Shown: one piece after another, positions 7,966 through 16,532 of the stretch | Position numbering within the stretch: the first letter of the stretch is position 1 | Layout of the letters: each line of letters starts with the position of its first letter | From: an uncultured Oscillospiraceae bacterium | GTDB lineage: Bacteria; Bacillota; Clostridia; Oscillospirales; Acutalibacteraceae | Assembly (NCBI GenBank): GCA_905211675.1 | Contig: CAJMBP010000005.1 | Span: 1 to 36,467 of the forward strand | Length of the DNA: 36,467 nt | Reading direction: 5' to 3' | The notes under the pieces: model-generated | Database searches by the model: none | Told to the model about the DNA's origin: nothing | Seen by the model: the letters and a program-made list of their open reading frames with translations, nothing else | Position numbers and translations under genes: made by a program

Positions 7966-8813
7966 TAGTATCGGTTATACCCAATCTTGATAAACGGGGT
8001 TCGTCCGAAACGGTTGAAAAAATCGGCGTTTTTTTAAAGGAATGCGGCATAAAGGCTTATTTGCCCGACAGTATTTGTTGTGCAGGTTATGAAAATGCAA
8101 AAGAAGATGAGCTTTATAAAATTGCCGATATTATTATTACAATCGGCGGCGACGGTACCATCATTCGTTATGCCAAGCGAGCCGCCGTTGACGGCAAGGC
8201 TATTTTAGGCATAAATGCCGGAAGAGTGGGATATCTTGCCAATATTGAGCAAAATGAATACAGATTGCTTGAAAAATTAAAAACCGGCGAATACAGCATT
8301 GAAGAGCGAATGATGCTTAATGTTACCGTTAAAGAAAACGGCAAAACAGTGGGCGAGTATGAAGCGCTCAACGATGTGGTTATAAGCAGCGGATATATTT
8401 CACGCATTATAGATGTTACGGCTTCGGTTGACGGGGGCGATGTTATAACCTATCACGCCGACGGACTTATTGCGGCGACTCCCACGGGCTCTACCGCGTA
8501 TTCAATGTCGGCAGGCGGCCCCGTTATAGACCCCAAAATGCAATGTGTGTGCCTAACGCCTATATGCTCTCACTCGTTAGCGGCAAAGCCTATACTTGTA
8601 AGCGGCGAAAAGGTTATTAAATTAAAGGCCTTTTCGAAAAAGCGAACCGATATAAATATTACAGTTGACGGCAGAAAGGCCGTAAACATAAAACCTTATA
8701 CCGAAATATATATTACAAAGTCTCAAAGATGCGTAAAGCTTGTGCGTCTTAATGACCGATCTTTTTATAAGACTCTGTCTTTAAAATTCCGTGATGCAAG
8801 GAGTGGAATGTAA
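7962..8813 (+). CDS. nadK: NAD kinase
   Basis: 283 residues. It phosphorylates NAD to NADP. The diagnostic GGDGT is at 62-66, followed by GINAGRVGYLA (84-94) and an NAD-site block PTGSTAYSMSAGGPV near 173-187. The start is GTG, overlapping the tlyA stop by 4 nt, with AAAGGAGG just upstream. The stop overlaps argR by 1 nt. Translational coupling through the whole tlyA-nadK-argR stretch is likely. Confidence 0.95.
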   Translation: MIVSVIPNLDKRGSSETVEKIGVFLKECGIKAYLPDSICCAGYENAKEDELYKIADIIITIGGDGTIIRYAKRAAVDGKAILGINAGRVGYLANIEQNEYRLLEKLKTGEYSIEERMMLNVTVKENGKTVGEYEALNDVVISSGYISRIIDVTASVDGGDVITYHADGLIAATPTGSTAYSMSAGGPVIDPKMQCVCLTPICSHSLAAKPILVSGEKVIKLKAFSKKRTDINITVDGRKAVNIKPYTEIYITKSQRCVKLVRLNDRSFYKTLSLKFRDARSGM

Positions 8814-9265
8814 TGAAGAAGAAAAGACAGCAAAAAATTCTCGAAATTATAGAAAATAACATTGTTATTACTCAGGATGAAATTCAAAATCTGCTGCTTG
8901 AAGAAGGCTTTAAGGCAACCCAATCGACCGTATCGCGCGATATTAAAGAATTAAGGCTTATAAAGGCTCATGACGCCGACGGTAATTACCGATATGTAAG
9001 CAGTCAGATTAAAAATTTCGAGAAACAGTCTTTTGAGCATTACCGTGAAATTTTTTCGCGTTACGCAAAAAGCGTTGAATATGCGCTTAATGATGTTGTA
9101 ATTAAATGTATGTCAGGTATGGCTTCAAGCGTTTGTGTTGCGCTTGACGCTATGTATAACGATATGATGCTCGGCACCATTGCAGGTGATGATACTGTTT
9201 TTATAGTAACTCACAGCGAGGCGCACGCGGCACAGCTTACAAACGAAATAAAAAAAATGATGTAA
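8813..9265 (+). CDS. argR: Arginine repressor ArgR/AhrC
   Basis: 150 residues, the standard length. The N-terminal winged helix carries the recognition block TQSTVSRDIKEL (36-47). The C-terminal hexamerisation and arginine-binding domain carries GTIAGDDT (121-128). It controls arginine biosynthesis and catabolism operons in response to L-arginine. It is placed directly before recN, which is the usual Firmicutes arrangement. No arg genes are present in the window, so its targets lie elsewhere. Confidence 0.95.
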   Translation: MKKKRQQKILEIIENNIVITQDEIQNLLLEEGFKATQSTVSRDIKELRLIKAHDADGNYRYVSSQIKNFEKQSFEHYREIFSRYAKSVEYALNDVVIKCMSGMASSVCVALDAMYNDMMLGTIAGDDTVFIVTHSEAHAAQLTNEIKKMM

Positions 9266-9274
9266 GGTATTTTT

Positions 9275-10936
9275 ATGATTAAGTCTTTGCATATTGAAAA
9301 CATCGCAGTAATTGAAAAAACCGATATTGATTTTGACAAAGGGTTTAATGTGCTTACCGGTGAAACAGGAGCCGGAAAATCAATAATAATCGACGCCATA
9401 AACGCAGTTTTAGGCGAGCGCACATCAAAAGATTTAATAAGAGCGGGCTGTGACAAGGCCTTGGTTTCGGCACTTTTTTTCGACCTTTCCGAACAGTCGA
9501 AAAAGCAGCTTGCAGAAAGCGGTTTTGAGCCCGACCCTGACGGCAATTTGCTTATAACCAGAGCACTTACTTTAAGCGGAAGTTCTATCAAAATCAACGG
9601 CCGACCCGCTACCGCCGGCGTGCTTAAAGATGTGTCTAAAAATCTTATTAACATACACGGTCAGCACGACAATCAGAAACTGCTTAACCCCGATAATTAT
9701 TATATCTATCTTGATATGATTGCAGAAAATCAAAAACAGCTTAAAGATTATTACGACGAGTTTAAACACTTCAATGCCGTTCGCCGCGAGTTAAACGCCA
9801 ACGAAACCGACGAGGGCGAAAAACTACGCCGTATCGAAATTTTAAAATACCAGATAAATGAACTTGAGCAGGCCGATATAACCGTAGGTGAGATTGATGA
9901 TATAAAAAGCAAACTCGCGGTTGCCGAAAACTATGAAAAAACGGTGTCGGCGCTTGGCAGTGCGGCTGTATGTATTGACGGCGAAGAAAATTCCGACGGC
10001 GCCTTATCGCTTATAAAAAATGCGCAAAATTACATAGAAAGCACAAAAAACGACCGCCTCTTAAACCTTTCTGACAAGCTTGAAGAGGTGCTTGCAAATC
10101 TTGAGGCTGTCGGCTTTGAAATACGCTCGTTTATAAATAACACAGAATACTGTGAGCTTGATGCCGATAAATTGCGTGAAAGACTTGACACTTTGCGGCG
10201 GCTTATGTTAAAATACGGCAGCGATGAGCAAAAAATGCTTGATTTTCTCGAAAATGCGCGTGTCGAGCTTGATAAAATCGTCTGCTCCGACAAACGCATT
10301 GAGGAGCTTTCAGCTGAGCTTGACGCTTCTACCGACAGGCTTATTGCACTTGGTGAAAAACTTACCGACACGCGTGTCAAAGCGGCAGAAAGCTTTTCGG
10401 CACAGGTGAGTGAGGTTTTAAATTTACTCGATATGCCGAATGTTCGTTTTGAAATTAAGGTAAATCGCGACAAATATACCCGTCACGGTTGTAACGCCGT
10501 CGAGTTTTTAATCAGCGCAAACGCGGGCGAGAGCGTAAAACCGCTTAACAAAATTGCTTCGGGCGGCGAGCTTTCGCGTATAATGCTTGCAATAAAGAGC
10601 GTTCTTGCCGACAGAGACGATATCGACACTCTGATATTCGACGAGATTGATACAGGCATAAGCGGCAGGGCGGCAGATAAGGTGGGCATTCAACTGCAAA
10701 AGGTGTCAAAAAGCCGTCAGGTTATTTGTGTAACACATCTGGCGCAAATTGCCGCATACGCTCAAAATCATCTGCTTATCGAAAAAAGCGTGTTGAATGA
10801 CCGCACATATACAAATGTCATTTCGCTTGAATATGAACAGCGCATACATGAAATTGCCCGAATAATGTCGGGCTCGGATATAACCGAAAATTTATACAAT
10901 TCCGCAAAGGAATTGCTTGATAGGAGTAAGAAATAA
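9275..10936 (+). CDS. recN: DNA repair protein RecN (SMC-like ATPase)
   Basis: 553 residues, full length. The Walker A motif GETGAGKS is at 29-36, with a long central coiled-coil region (about 150-370). The ABC signature SGGELSR is near 429 and Walker B LIFDEIDTGISG near 452-463, followed by the conserved ICVTHLAQIA block. RecN gathers broken ends during double-strand break repair. An ATG follows the argR stop after a short gap with AAGGT as a modest ribosome binding site. Confidence 0.95.
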   Translation: MIKSLHIENIAVIEKTDIDFDKGFNVLTGETGAGKSIIIDAINAVLGERTSKDLIRAGCDKALVSALFFDLSEQSKKQLAESGFEPDPDGNLLITRALTLSGSSIKINGRPATAGVLKDVSKNLINIHGQHDNQKLLNPDNYYIYLDMIAENQKQLKDYYDEFKHFNAVRRELNANETDEGEKLRRIEILKYQINELEQADITVGEIDDIKSKLAVAENYEKTVSALGSAAVCIDGEENSDGALSLIKNAQNYIESTKNDRLLNLSDKLEEVLANLEAVGFEIRSFINNTEYCELDADKLRERLDTLRRLMLKYGSDEQKMLDFLENARVELDKIVCSDKRIEELSAELDASTDRLIALGEKLTDTRVKAAESFSAQVSEVLNLLDMPNVRFEIKVNRDKYTRHGCNAVEFLISANAGESVKPLNKIASGGELSRIMLAIKSVLADRDDIDTLIFDEIDTGISGRAADKVGIQLQKVSKSRQVICVTHLAQIAAYAQNHLLIEKSVLNDRTYTNVISLEYEQRIHEIARIMSGSDITENLYNSAKELLDRSKK

Positions 10937-10937
10937 A

Positions 10938-12161
10938 ATGGGTATTTATGAAGAACTTGTAGCCCGCGGACTTATCGCGCAGGTTACCGATGAAAAAGAA
11001 ATAAGAGAAATGATTAACAACGGCAAAGCCACTTTTTATATAGGTTTTGACCCTACAGCCGACAGCCTGCATGTAGGCCACTTTATGGCGCTTTGTCTTA
11101 TGAAGCGTTTGCAAATGGCCGGCAACCGCCCCGTAGTGCTTATAGGCGGCGGTACAGCGTACATAGGCGACCCGTCGGGCAGAACCGATATGCGCTCTAT
11201 GATGACGCCCGAAACAATTCAGCATAACTGCAACTGCTTTAAAAAGCAAATGGAACGCTTTATTGAGTTTGGCGACGATAAGGCAATTATGGTAAACAAC
11301 GCCGATTGGTTGCTCGGACTTAATTATATAGATATGCTCCGTGAGGTAGGCGCACATTTTTCGGTTAACAATATGCTTCGCGCCCGTTGCTATGAGCAGC
11401 GTATGGAAAAGGGACTCTCTTTTCTTGAATTCAACTATATGATAATGCAGTCGTACGATTTTTATCATTTATTTAAAGAATACGGCTGTAATATGCAGTT
11501 CGGCGGCGACGATCAGTGGTCTAATATGCTCGGAGGTACCGAACTTATCAGAAAAAAACTCGGTAAAGACGCCCACGCTATGACAATTACATTACTGCTT
11601 AATTCAGAGGGCAAAAAAATGGGAAAGACCGTAGGCGGCGCCGTATGGCTTGATCCAAACAAAACCTCGCCTTATGATTTTTATCAGTATTGGCGTAATG
11701 TAGGCGACGCAGATGTCTTAAAATGCATAAGAATGCTCACATTCCTGCCTCTTGAGCAAATTGACGAAATGGACTCTTGGGAGGGCAGTCAGTTAAATAC
11801 CGCAAAAGAAATTTTGGCTTATGAGCTTACCAAGCTTGTGCACGGCGAGGCAGAGGCCGAGAAGGCGCAGGAGACCGCAAGGGCCGTATTTGCAGGAGTA
11901 GGCTCGCACGAAAATATGCCTACTGTAGCGCTTGCCGCCGACGATTTTACAGACGGTAAAATAGGACTGCTTTCAGTAATGGTTAAGGGCGGTATGGCGG
12001 CGTCAAACGGCGAAGTGCCTCGACTTGTAACTCAGGGCGGCGTTACAGTCAACGATGAAAAAGCTGCTAACCCGTCACAAGCCTTTACACCCGATGATTT
12101 TAAAGACGGAATTATAGTTAAAAAGGGTAAGAAAGTTATAATTAAATTTGTGACGGAATAA
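10938..12161 (+). CDS. tyrS: Tyrosyl-tRNA synthetase
   Basis: 407 residues, class I synthetase. The HIGH-type motif is HVGH (about 44-47) and the KMSKS-type loop reads KMGKT (about 227-231), as in many bacterial TyrRS of this subtype. FGGDDQWSN supplies the tyrosine-site block, and the C-terminal part looks like an S4-like tRNA-binding domain. The start at 10938 follows AGGAG by 11 nt and lies 1 nt after the recN stop; an ATG at 10917 inside recN has no better site. No T-box leader is possible here because the gene abuts recN, so control must come from the operon promoter or an internal one. Confidence 0.95.
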   Translation: MGIYEELVARGLIAQVTDEKEIREMINNGKATFYIGFDPTADSLHVGHFMALCLMKRLQMAGNRPVVLIGGGTAYIGDPSGRTDMRSMMTPETIQHNCNCFKKQMERFIEFGDDKAIMVNNADWLLGLNYIDMLREVGAHFSVNNMLRARCYEQRMEKGLSFLEFNYMIMQSYDFYHLFKEYGCNMQFGGDDQWSNMLGGTELIRKKLGKDAHAMTITLLLNSEGKKMGKTVGGAVWLDPNKTSPYDFYQYWRNVGDADVLKCIRMLTFLPLEQIDEMDSWEGSQLNTAKEILAYELTKLVHGEAEAEKAQETARAVFAGVGSHENMPTVALAADDFTDGKIGLLSVMVKGGMAASNGEVPRLVTQGGVTVNDEKAANPSQAFTPDDFKDGIIVKKGKKVIIKFVTE

Positions 12162-12481
12162 TGGGTTTAATTAAAAGAAAAAACAAAAACGAGGCGCTGC
12201 TTAAAACCTTTGACGGGCGAGAGGTAAAGTATGTAACCAAACGGATTTTGCACGATGACGGCACGGTTACATACGATATTATCGGAAAGTCGGGCAGAAT
12301 AGCCGTTGTGGGTGAAAATATACGGGTTATCTGCGGTGAAGCAGATGTTTTTACCTGCCCTGTAAGTTGCTCAAAGTATTATCTGTTATTAAGCGGTGAC
12401 GGAGTGACAATCGAAGGTCAAAATCAAGTCAGCGGAAAGTATGATGTTGTTACGGCGTATTATACCTATTACAGAAAATAA
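12161..12481 (+). CDS. Unrecognised 106-residue protein coupled to tyrS
   Basis: I do not recognise this protein. It starts 1 nt inside the tyrS stop (TAATGG), so translation is probably coupled, and it ends the long operon. The sequence begins with a basic stretch (MGLIKRKNKN), then alternating hydrophobic and polar residues suggesting a beta-rich domain, with repeated short Gly-containing turns (IIGKSGRIAVVGENIRV; LLSGDGVTIEG). No signal peptide or membrane segment is seen. Three cysteines occur (residues about 58, 66, 70). There is a faint resemblance to YabP/YqfC-type small beta proteins, too weak to use. Base composition is like its neighbours. It is likely real from the length of the open frame, its coupling and the terminator just after it. 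Confidence 0.7.
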   Translation: MGLIKRKNKNEALLKTFDGREVKYVTKRILHDDGTVTYDIIGKSGRIAVVGENIRVICGEADVFTCPVSCSKYYLLLSGDGVTIEGQNQVSGKYDVVTAYYTYYRK

Positions 12482-12488
12482 TACACAA

Positions 12489-12530
12489 TATACAAAAGAG
12501 CGCTTGAAATTTCAAGCGCTCTTTTGTATA
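12489..12530. terminator. Bidirectional terminator, 42-nt perfect palindrome
   Basis: The two 21-nt arms (12489-12509 and 12510-12530) are exact reverse complements, with GAGCGCTTGAAA at the core and A/T runs outside. It separates the convergent tyrS operon and dapB and can act in both directions. Confidence 0.85.
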
Positions 12531-12548
12531 CAATTATTTAATTACTTA

Positions 12549-13304
12549 TTAGCCTAAATCTAAAATACTGCCCATATCGTACAGACCGTTTGGCTTGCCG
12601 ACAATAAACTTTGCCGCCTTTACTGCGCCCGCGGCAAAAACCTCTTTGCTTTGGGCTGAATGTGAAAGGGTAATGACCTCATCGTGACCGGCAAAAATAA
12701 CATCATGCTCTCCGACAATTGTGCCTCCGCGCACCGCGTGAATACCGATTTCGTTTTTCTTGCGCTTTTGGCGCTTTGAGTGACGATCGTATTCATAGAT
12801 GTAAGTATCATCAAAAACCGAATTTACGGCATTAGCCAGCATTAAAGCCGTGCCTGAAGGCGCGTCAATCTTTTGATTATGATGCTTTTCTATAATTTCA
12901 ACATCAAAATTACTGCCTAAAATCTTTGCGGCATTTTTTGCAAGCGAGCATAACAGATTTACGCCAAGCGACATATTTGCCGTAAAAAACACGGGAATTT
13001 TATTTGAGGCTTCATGAATTTTTTTGATTTGACCGTCACTGTAACCGGTGGTAGCAAGAACTACGGGTACGGTGTTTTTTATTGCGAAGTCAAGCAGACT
13101 TTCAAGTACCGAAACATGTGAAAAGTCGATAATAACATCAGGAGCGGTCTTAACATCATCAAACGAGCAGTAAACAGGGAAGTCGCAAAGCACTTCTGCT
13201 TTATCAACACCCGCAATAATTTTAACATCGGTTTCTTCTTTGCAGCAGCGCGCCACGGCATTACCCATTTTTCCGCAAGCGCCCGACAGTAAAATATTTA
13301 TCAT
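12549..13304 (-). CDS. dapB: 4-Hydroxy-tetrahydrodipicolinate reductase
   Basis: 251 residues. It reduces the DapA product with NAD(P)H to tetrahydrodipicolinate, the substrate of Ddh. The N-terminal dinucleotide-binding motif is SGACGKMG and the active-site block is EKHHNQKIDAPSGTA, both diagnostic. The start is placed at the ATG at 13304. An in-frame GTG at 13316 is possible, but the AGGA motif sits almost on top of it. It is the last gene of asd-dapA-dapB, 30 nt after dapA. Confidence 0.95.
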   Translation of the reverse strand: MINILLSGACGKMGNAVARCCKEETDVKIIAGVDKAEVLCDFPVYCSFDDVKTAPDVIIDFSHVSVLESLLDFAIKNTVPVVLATTGYSDGQIKKIHEASNKIPVFFTANMSLGVNLLCSLAKNAAKILGSNFDVEIIEKHHNQKIDAPSGTALMLANAVNSVFDDTYIYEYDRHSKRQKRKKNEIGIHAVRGGTIVGEHDVIFAGHDEVITLSHSAQSKEVFAAGAVKAAKFIVGKPNGLYDMGSILDLG

Positions 13305-13334
13305 TGCTTTTTTCACATCCTAAAATTTATCGTT

Positions 13335-14225
13335 TTAAATCATAAATCCGCACTCGGAAAGCTTTGCTTTTATAAAGGCTTTATTTGCTTCGCTTGTCGG
13401 AAAAAGCGGCATTCTGCAACCTCCGACATTAAGTCCTAAAATATTCATCGCTTCTTTAACAGGTATCGGATTTACATCACAGAACATTGCATTCATAAGG
13501 CCTATATGCTTTAAAAACAATTCGGAAGACGCCTGTGTGTAACCGTTAAGATAAAGGTCGCAAATGTCGTGCATTACTTTAGGCGCTATATTTGAAAGCA
13601 CCGATATTACACCTATACCGCCGAGTGACATAATCGGCACAGTTTGGTCATCGTTGCCGGAATAAATATCCAACTCATCGCCGCAAAGGTATTTAATCTC
13701 GGCAATCAGCGAAAGGTCGCCGCTTGCTTCTTTGGTGGCAACAATGTTTTGGTGCTTCGAGAGCTCTTTGTAAGTGTCGGGCTTTATGTTAACGCCCGTT
13801 CTTGACGGAACATTGTAAAGAATTATCGGTCTGCTCACTCGGTCGGCAATGTAGTTATAATGTGCTACAAGACCGGCTTGAGAGGTTTTGTTGTAATAGG
13901 GCGTTACCATTAAAAAGGCGTCGGCGCCAACACTTGCGGCATCTTCACATAATTCTACCGAATAAACGGTATCGTTACTGCCAGTGCCCGCAATAATAGG
14001 CACTCTGCCGTTTGCCGCTTTTGCCGCCTCTTCTATAACGCGTAAATGCTCGTCATAGCGAAGGGTAGATTTTTCGCCGGTAGTGCCGCAAATAACAAGC
14101 GCATCGATACCGCCGTCAATTTGTTCGTTAACCAGTGTTTTTAAACGCTCAAAATTTACGCTTCCGTCAGCGCCGAAAGGTGTAACCAATGCCGTTGCCG
14201 CGCCTGTGAAAATTCTTTTTTTCAT
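13335..14225 (-). CDS. dapA: 4-Hydroxy-tetrahydrodipicolinate synthase, copy 2
   Basis: 296 residues with the same reaction and fold as the copy at 1332-2219. The catalytic residues are intact: GTTGE (47-51), Tyr137 in YNVPSRTG, and Lys165 in KEASG. The two copies are similar along their whole length by eye, but different enough to be old paralogs rather than a recent duplication. A GAGGTG ribosome binding site precedes the ATG. It lies between asd and dapB under a promoter without a riboswitch, so it may provide a constitutive supply for the cell wall (inference). A related lyase activity such as N-acetylneuraminate lyase is unlikely given the dap neighbours. Confidence 0.93.
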   Translation of the reverse strand: MKKRIFTGAATALVTPFGADGSVNFERLKTLVNEQIDGGIDALVICGTTGEKSTLRYDEHLRVIEEAAKAANGRVPIIAGTGSNDTVYSVELCEDAASVGADAFLMVTPYYNKTSQAGLVAHYNYIADRVSRPIILYNVPSRTGVNIKPDTYKELSKHQNIVATKEASGDLSLIAEIKYLCGDELDIYSGNDDQTVPIMSLGGIGVISVLSNIAPKVMHDICDLYLNGYTQASSELFLKHIGLMNAMFCDVNPIPVKEAMNILGLNVGGCRMPLFPTSEANKAFIKAKLSECGFMI

Positions 14226-14257
14226 AAAAACACCTCGTTAAATATTATTAAAGCTAA

Positions 14258-15340
14258 TCAGTCCATATAACCCTTGGCTGCCAAAAGCTCCGCCAAAAGA
14301 ACCGCGCCGCCTGCCGCGCCGCGTAATGTGTTATGCGAAAGACAAACAAACTTATAGTCGTATTGACTGTCTTCACGCAGACGGCCTACAGATATTGCCA
14401 TACCGCCTTCAAGGTCGCGTTGCAGCTTTGTTTGAGGCATATTGTCCTCGGTAAAATAATTTAGGAACTGCTTTGGTGCGTGAGGAAGCTTCAATTCCTG
14501 CGGAACACCCGAGAAGTTTTTCCAGACCTCAAGTATTTGCTCTTTTGAGGGCTTATTTTTAAATGTTACAAACACAGCAGCCATGTGACCGTCGGAAACG
14601 GGAACACGAAGGCACTGTGCGGTAAACTTTGGACTGTCGGCAAGCTTTATTTCGCCGTCTTCAACCTTACCCCAAATTTTAAGCGGTTCCTTTTCGCTTT
14701 TCTCTTCTTCACCGCCGATGTAGGGTATAACATTGTCGATCATTTCGGGCCAACGCTCAAAGGTTTTGCCCGCGCCCGAAATTGCCTGATATGTGCAAAC
14801 CAAACATTTTTCAACACCGAATTCTTTGTCAAGCGGAAAAATTGCCGGCACATAGCTTTGAAGCGAGCAGTTAGATTTTACGGCAACAAAACCGCGCTTT
14901 GTGCCGAGGCGTTTGCGTTGTGACTCAATTACCTTGATATGCTCGGGGTTAAGCTCTGGTATTACCATCGGCACATCGGGCGTAAAGCGGTGAGCCGAAT
15001 TGTTTGACACAACAGGGCACTCGTGTTTAGCGTATGTTTCTTCAAGAGCCTTGATTTCATCCTTTTTCATATCAACGGCGCAAAAAACAAAGTCAACCTT
15101 TGAAACGATTGTATCAATGTCGTTTACAGCGTCATAAACTGTCATATCTTTTAAATTTTCGGGCATAGGCGCGGTCATGGCCCAACGGCTGCCCACCGCT
15201 TTGGTATATGTTTTTCCTGCACTGCGTGAGCTTGCGGCAAGTGCGGTTACCTTAAACCAAGGATGATCTGCAAGAAGCAGTGCGAATCTTTGACCTACCA
15301 TTCCGGTAGCGCCTATAATACCTACTTTATAATTTTTCAT
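14258..15340 (-). CDS. asd: Aspartate-semialdehyde dehydrogenase
   Basis: 360 residues. It reduces aspartyl phosphate to aspartate semialdehyde, the branch point for lysine/DAP and threonine/methionine. The NADP motif GATGMVGQRF lies near the N-terminus, and the catalytic cysteine is in the SNCSLQ block. The length and the motif style (VGQRF, ASSRSAGK) resemble the archaeal/fungal-type subfamily more than the E. coli type (judged from memory). The start at 15340 has a GGAGG ribosome binding site 8 nt upstream; the ATG at 15355 has none. It leads the asd-dapA-dapB operon, 32 nt before dapA. Confidence 0.95.
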   Translation of the reverse strand: MKNYKVGIIGATGMVGQRFALLLADHPWFKVTALAASSRSAGKTYTKAVGSRWAMTAPMPENLKDMTVYDAVNDIDTIVSKVDFVFCAVDMKKDEIKALEETYAKHECPVVSNNSAHRFTPDVPMVIPELNPEHIKVIESQRKRLGTKRGFVAVKSNCSLQSYVPAIFPLDKEFGVEKCLVCTYQAISGAGKTFERWPEMIDNVIPYIGGEEEKSEKEPLKIWGKVEDGEIKLADSPKFTAQCLRVPVSDGHMAAVFVTFKNKPSKEQILEVWKNFSGVPQELKLPHAPKQFLNYFTEDNMPQTKLQRDLEGGMAISVGRLREDSQYDYKFVCLSHNTLRGAAGGAVLLAELLAAKGYMD

Positions 15341-15380
15341 TTTTAAGTCCTCCAAGGGGTATTAAAAATTTATATTGATA

Positions 15381-15408
15381 TTGACAAAGGTTTGCAATAT
15401 AATATAAT
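15381..15408 (+). promoter_or_regulatory. Promoter of queA-tgt
   Basis: TTGACA (15381-15386), 16-nt spacer, TATAAT (15403-15408). The expected start near 15415 leaves a leader of about 78 nt. I looked for a preQ1 riboswitch in that leader and saw none. Confidence 0.75.
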
Positions 15409-15419
15409 TTAATAACTAA

Positions 15420-15448
15420 ATAATATCACCGTGACGATGATTTGTCAA
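15420..15448 (-). promoter_or_regulatory. Promoter of asd-dapA-dapB
   Basis: Minus strand TTGACA (15443-15448), 17-nt spacer, TATTAT (15420-15425). The leader is about 70-75 nt with no recognisable riboswitch. The promoter points toward the queA promoter, so the two polymerases would run head-on. Confidence 0.75.
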
Positions 15449-15492
15449 ATCAAAATATACATACATTATATGAAAGTTATTGGTAAAATTAT

Positions 15493-16515
15493 ATGAAAAA
15501 AAGCGATTTTTATTACGATTTACCCGAAAATCTTATTGCCCAGACGCCTGTTTTTCCGCGTGATTCATCACGGTTGATGTATCTTAATAAAGAAAACGGA
15601 GAGATAGGGCATTATAATTTCGGTGCATTGCCTTCCTTTTTGCGCAAGGGCGATTGCTTGGTGCTTAACAACACTCGTGTATTGCCTGCCCGACTTTACG
15701 GCACCGCAAGCGATACCGGCGCTGTGGTTGAATTTGTGCTTTTAAAACAATATGACCTATACACTTGGGAGTGTCTTGCAGGCCCCGGCAAAAAGGCAAA
15801 AATAGGCCGTGAGTTTATATTCAGCGATGAACTTTCCGCTGTGGTGCAGGATGTTTTACCCGACGGAAACCGTGTGTTGAATTTTAAGTGCGACGGCGAG
15901 TTTTTCAGTGTGCTTGATAAAGTGGGTCAAATGCCGCTTCCGCCGTATATTAAGGAAAAATTAACCGACCGAGAACGCTATCAAACGGTTTATTCAAAAG
16001 AGTTAGGCTCTGCCGCCGCTCCTACCGCGGGTCTGCATTTTACACCCGAATTACTTGAAAACATTAAACAAAAGGGAGTAAATGTTGTATATGTAACGCT
16101 GCATGTGGGGCTCGGTACATTTCGCCCCGTAAAGGTTGACGATATAACCGAGCATAAAATGCACACCGAGCATTACTATATGCCGAAAGAAACCGCCGAT
16201 ATAATCAACCAAACCAAAGAAAACGGCGGCAGGGTAATATGCGTGGGTACCACGAGCTGCCGTACCGTTGAAAGTGTTGCGCAAAAGCACGGCAAGATGT
16301 GTGAATGCAGTGATGATACGGGCATTTTCATATATCCCGGTTATACATTCAAGTGTATGGATGGGCTTGTTACTAATTTTCATCTGCCCGAAAGCACCCT
16401 TATAATGCTTGTTTCTGCCTTTGCAGGCTATGAAAATACTATGAACGCATATAAAGCGGCAGTAGATGAAAAATACAGATTTTTCAGCTTCGGCGACGCT
16501 ATGTTGATTTTGTAA
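15493..16515 (+). CDS. queA: S-adenosylmethionine:tRNA ribosyltransferase-isomerase
   Basis: 340 residues, the usual length. It transfers the ribosyl part of SAM to preQ1-modified tRNA to give epoxyqueuosine. Family blocks are easy to see: FYYDLPENLIAQTP at the N-terminus, LVLNNTRVLPARLYG, AAPTAGLHFT, VTLHVGLGTFRPV and the C-terminal NFHLPESTLIMLVSAF. A clear AGGAGG-type site is missing; the short upstream region has only GGTAAA, so initiation may be weak. It is followed 17 nt later by tgt, the classic queuosine pair. Confidence 0.95.
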   Translation: MKKSDFYYDLPENLIAQTPVFPRDSSRLMYLNKENGEIGHYNFGALPSFLRKGDCLVLNNTRVLPARLYGTASDTGAVVEFVLLKQYDLYTWECLAGPGKKAKIGREFIFSDELSAVVQDVLPDGNRVLNFKCDGEFFSVLDKVGQMPLPPYIKEKLTDRERYQTVYSKELGSAAAPTAGLHFTPELLENIKQKGVNVVYVTLHVGLGTFRPVKVDDITEHKMHTEHYYMPKETADIINQTKENGGRVICVGTTSCRTVESVAQKHGKMCECSDDTGIFIYPGYTFKCMDGLVTNFHLPESTLIMLVSAFAGYENTMNAYKAAVDEKYRFFSFGDAMLIL

Positions 16516-16532
16516 AACCTTAAGGAGCTTTT

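Noticed and set aside
10937..10960. T-box leader for tyrS
   Set aside because: tyrS begins 1 nt after recN, leaving no space for a T-box.
12161..12481. YabP/YqfC-family assignment for the protein after tyrS
   Set aside because: Only scattered glycine and hydrophobic positions agree by eye, so it is left unnamed.
15415..15492. preQ1 riboswitch before queA-tgt
   Set aside because: The leader lacks the compact C-rich hairpin and A-rich tail of preQ1 RNAs and no pseudoknot pairing was seen.
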